Below are positions 4,756 to 6,127 of a stretch of DNA of 6,127 nucleotides, one piece after another (within the stretch, counting starts at the first letter, position 1; each line of letters opens with the position of its first letter). Under the pieces are notes generated by a model. It made no database searches and was not told where the DNA came from. It saw only the letters and a list, made by a program, of their open reading frames with translations. Made by a program: the position numbers and the translations under genes. Origin of the DNA: Melioribacteraceae bacterium (GTDB lineage: Bacteria > Bacteroidota > Ignavibacteria > Ignavibacteriales > Melioribacteraceae); contig JALSNL010000451.1 of assembly GCA_026987055.1 (NCBI GenBank), forward strand, positions 1 to 6,127, read 5' to 3'.

Positions 4756-6127
4756 AAAGAATTTTAGGAATATTAGTACTTTTAATAACTTTTAATGCTT
4801 ATCCTCAAACTGAAACTATTTTAAAAAAACCAAAAGTTGATAAACGTGTTGAATTATTGAGTATTGTTTTTAGACTTGCCGATAGTAAAGAATACAGTTC
4901 TAAAAAATTTCCAAAATATGTTGACAATATTGAAAAGCATTTTGCTCAATATAAAAATCATAAATTAATTAAATTCATAAAAAATAAATTAAGAAAAAAG
5001 GGGGTAAGTTATGACGCAGTTATGAGTATGGCAATAAGCATAACCGAACCGCCAAAAATGGAACCGATTGTCCCTTTTTCAAAAAGTATTCCCGATAAAC
5101 GTTGGGGAAAGAAAAGTGCAACAAAATTTTTAAAACTTTTAAATGAATTTTATACCGATGCAAAATGCGAAAAGTTTTTCAATGAGAATTCTGATATTTA
5201 CAAAACCGTATCAAAAAAATTTATGAAAATTTATGAAAATTTGGACCTTAAATGGTATCAAAATTTCTATGGACAAAAACCAAAAGGAGAATTTAAAATT
5301 ATAATAGGTTTAGGAAATGGAGGAGGTAATTATGGACCGAAAATAATCTTACCAAATGGAAAAGAGGTTATTTATGCAATAATGGGGACTTGGAATGTAG
5401 ATAGTTTAGGTAATCCTCAATTTAAAATGAACGATTATTTTCCAACACTTCTACACGAATTTAATCACTCTTTTGTTAATCATATCGTAGAAAAATATCA
5501 TATGGAACTTCAAGAAAGTGGAAAAAAAATTTTTGATAAAGTAAAGGATAAGATGAACAATCAAGCATATAGATATTGGGGAACTATGTATGCAGAGGCA
5601 TTAGTAAGGGCATCTGTCATTAAATATCTAAAAGACCATAACTCAGAGAAAAGATTAATAGAAAATGAATTAAATAAACAATTAGATAGAGGATTTTTAT
5701 GGACAGACAAATTAGTAAAAGAGTTAGGAAGATATGATAAAAATAGAGATAAATATCCAACATTAGAGAGTTTTATGCCTGAAATAGTTAAATTTTTCAA
5801 TAAGACAACTTCCGAAATAGATGAATTGAATAAAAAAATAGATGCAAAAAGACCAAAAGTAATTTCAATCCAACCTTTCGCTAATAATTCTACTAGTGTA
5901 GATTATAATATCAAACAGATAATCATATCATTTGACAGAGAACTTATAGGAAGAGGTTCTTCAATATTTAAAGGAGATAAAGGAGATAAAGCATTTCCTG
6001 AAATAAGAAACATTTCATATTCAAATGACAAGAAAAAAATAATAATGGAAGTAAAATTAAAACCTAATAAAGAATATCAATTTGTTCTTACAGGCTGGAG
6101 TTTTAAATCAAAAGACGGTTTTGGAAT
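4752..6127 (+). CDS. Secreted DUF4932-like zinc metalloprotease with Ig-like domain, 3' end missing
   Basis: The frame is open for 458 codons to the window edge. Residues 1-19 form a signal peptide (MKRILGILVLLITFNAYPQ), so the product is exported. A central domain carries a gluzincin-type zinc motif, HEFNH (235-239), with a candidate third ligand E282 in MYAEALVRA; an upstream glycine-rich stretch (GLGNGGGNYGP) precedes it. This pattern resembles the DUF4932 proteins of Bacteroidota, which are predicted but little-tested metallopeptidases. From about residue 367 (RPKVISIQPF) a beta-rich module of Big_5/SbsA Ig-like type follows; it is cut at its C-terminus. The start at 4752 is chosen because the signal peptide follows at once and it overlaps a short upstream frame as ATGA. 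Composition is very A+T-rich, with many AGA and ATA codons, unlike the M28 gene, which fits horizontal arrival. The peptidase role is inferred from motifs only. Confidence 0.8.
   Translation, partial: MKRILGILVLLITFNAYPQTETILKKPKVDKRVELLSIVFRLADSKEYSSKKFPKYVDNIEKHFAQYKNHKLIKFIKNKLRKKGVSYDAVMSMAISITEPPKMEPIVPFSKSIPDKRWGKKSATKFLKLLNEFYTDAKCEKFFNENSDIYKTVSKKFMKIYENLDLKWYQNFYGQKPKGEFKIIIGLGNGGGNYGPKIILPNGKEVIYAIMGTWNVDSLGNPQFKMNDYFPTLLHEFNHSFVNHIVEKYHMELQESGKKIFDKVKDKMNNQAYRYWGTMYAEALVRASVIKYLKDHNSEKRLIENELNKQLDRGFLWTDKLVKELGRYDKNRDKYPTLESFMPEIVKFFNKTTSEIDELNKKIDAKRPKVISIQPFANNSTSVDYNIKQIIISFDRELIGRGSSIFKGDKGDKAFPEIRNISYSNDKKKIIMEVKLKPNKEYQFVLTGWSFKSKDGFG

Noticed and set aside
5219..5240. Near-tandem TTTATGAAAA repeat
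   Set aside because: Two copies within coding sequence of very low complexity base use; no structural meaning is evident.
5561..5800. 79-codon minus-strand frame
   Set aside because: It is antisense to the metalloprotease frame, which is supported by a signal peptide, HEFNH and continuous coding.
5970..5987. Tandem AAAGGAGAT repeat (two 9-base copies)
   Set aside because: It encodes a short KGDKGD stretch inside the Ig-like region; two in-frame copies are ordinary in A+T-rich coding DNA.
1..6127. CRISPR array, tRNA, rRNA, integrase or toxin-antitoxin pair
   Set aside because: No regularly spaced repeats, cloverleaf, rRNA-like sequence, tyrosine recombinase motifs or small paired genes were seen on either strand.

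Overview
The window looks like chromosomal DNA of a low-GC member of Bacteroidota, most likely a Flavobacteriaceae-type bacterium. The evidence is the strong A+T bias, the lack of Shine-Dalgarno sequences, a TAnnTTTG-type promoter box (4575-4582), and the gene families present: a membrane-anchored M28 peptidase and a secreted DUF4932-like metalloprotease with an Ig-like tail. No RNA genes and no CRISPR array were seen.

Layout. Bases 1-2232 (+) hold the 3' part of a membrane M28-family metallopeptidase whose start lies before the window. Its stop overlaps, as ATGA, the start of an unrecognised 191-residue protein (2229-2804, +). A minus-strand IS1182-type transposase (2908-4482) follows, with its own terminator at 2861-2890. 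Then comes a roughly 270-base region with an outward-facing promoter, an imperfect inverted repeat and a possible short leader frame. Last is a secreted HExxH protein (4752 to the window end, +) that is cut by the window edge.

Most interesting point. The 191-residue gene is tightly bracketed by a perfect 9-bp inverted repeat: GTTATGTGC at 2202-2210 and GCACATAAC at 2810-2818, the latter only 5 bases after the stop codon. A related motif, GTTGTGCG (4712-4719), sits just before the secreted metalloprotease gene and ends an imperfect palindrome of about 130 bases. This is the geometry of single-gene cassettes bounded by attC-like recombination sites: a G/TT crossover, complementary outer arms and tight packing. 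The sites do not match the classical GTTRRRY core exactly; the two junctions fit GTTRTGYG. At both junctions an upstream reading frame crosses the motif in the same register (TGT GCA or TGT GCG, Cys-Ala) and ends in an ATGA overlap with the cargo start codon, which suggests translational coupling. I read the region as an M28 gene whose 3' end received a cassette, followed by a second cassette, with an IS1182-type element inserted between them. The cassette reading is inference: no integrase is in the window and no database comparison was possible.
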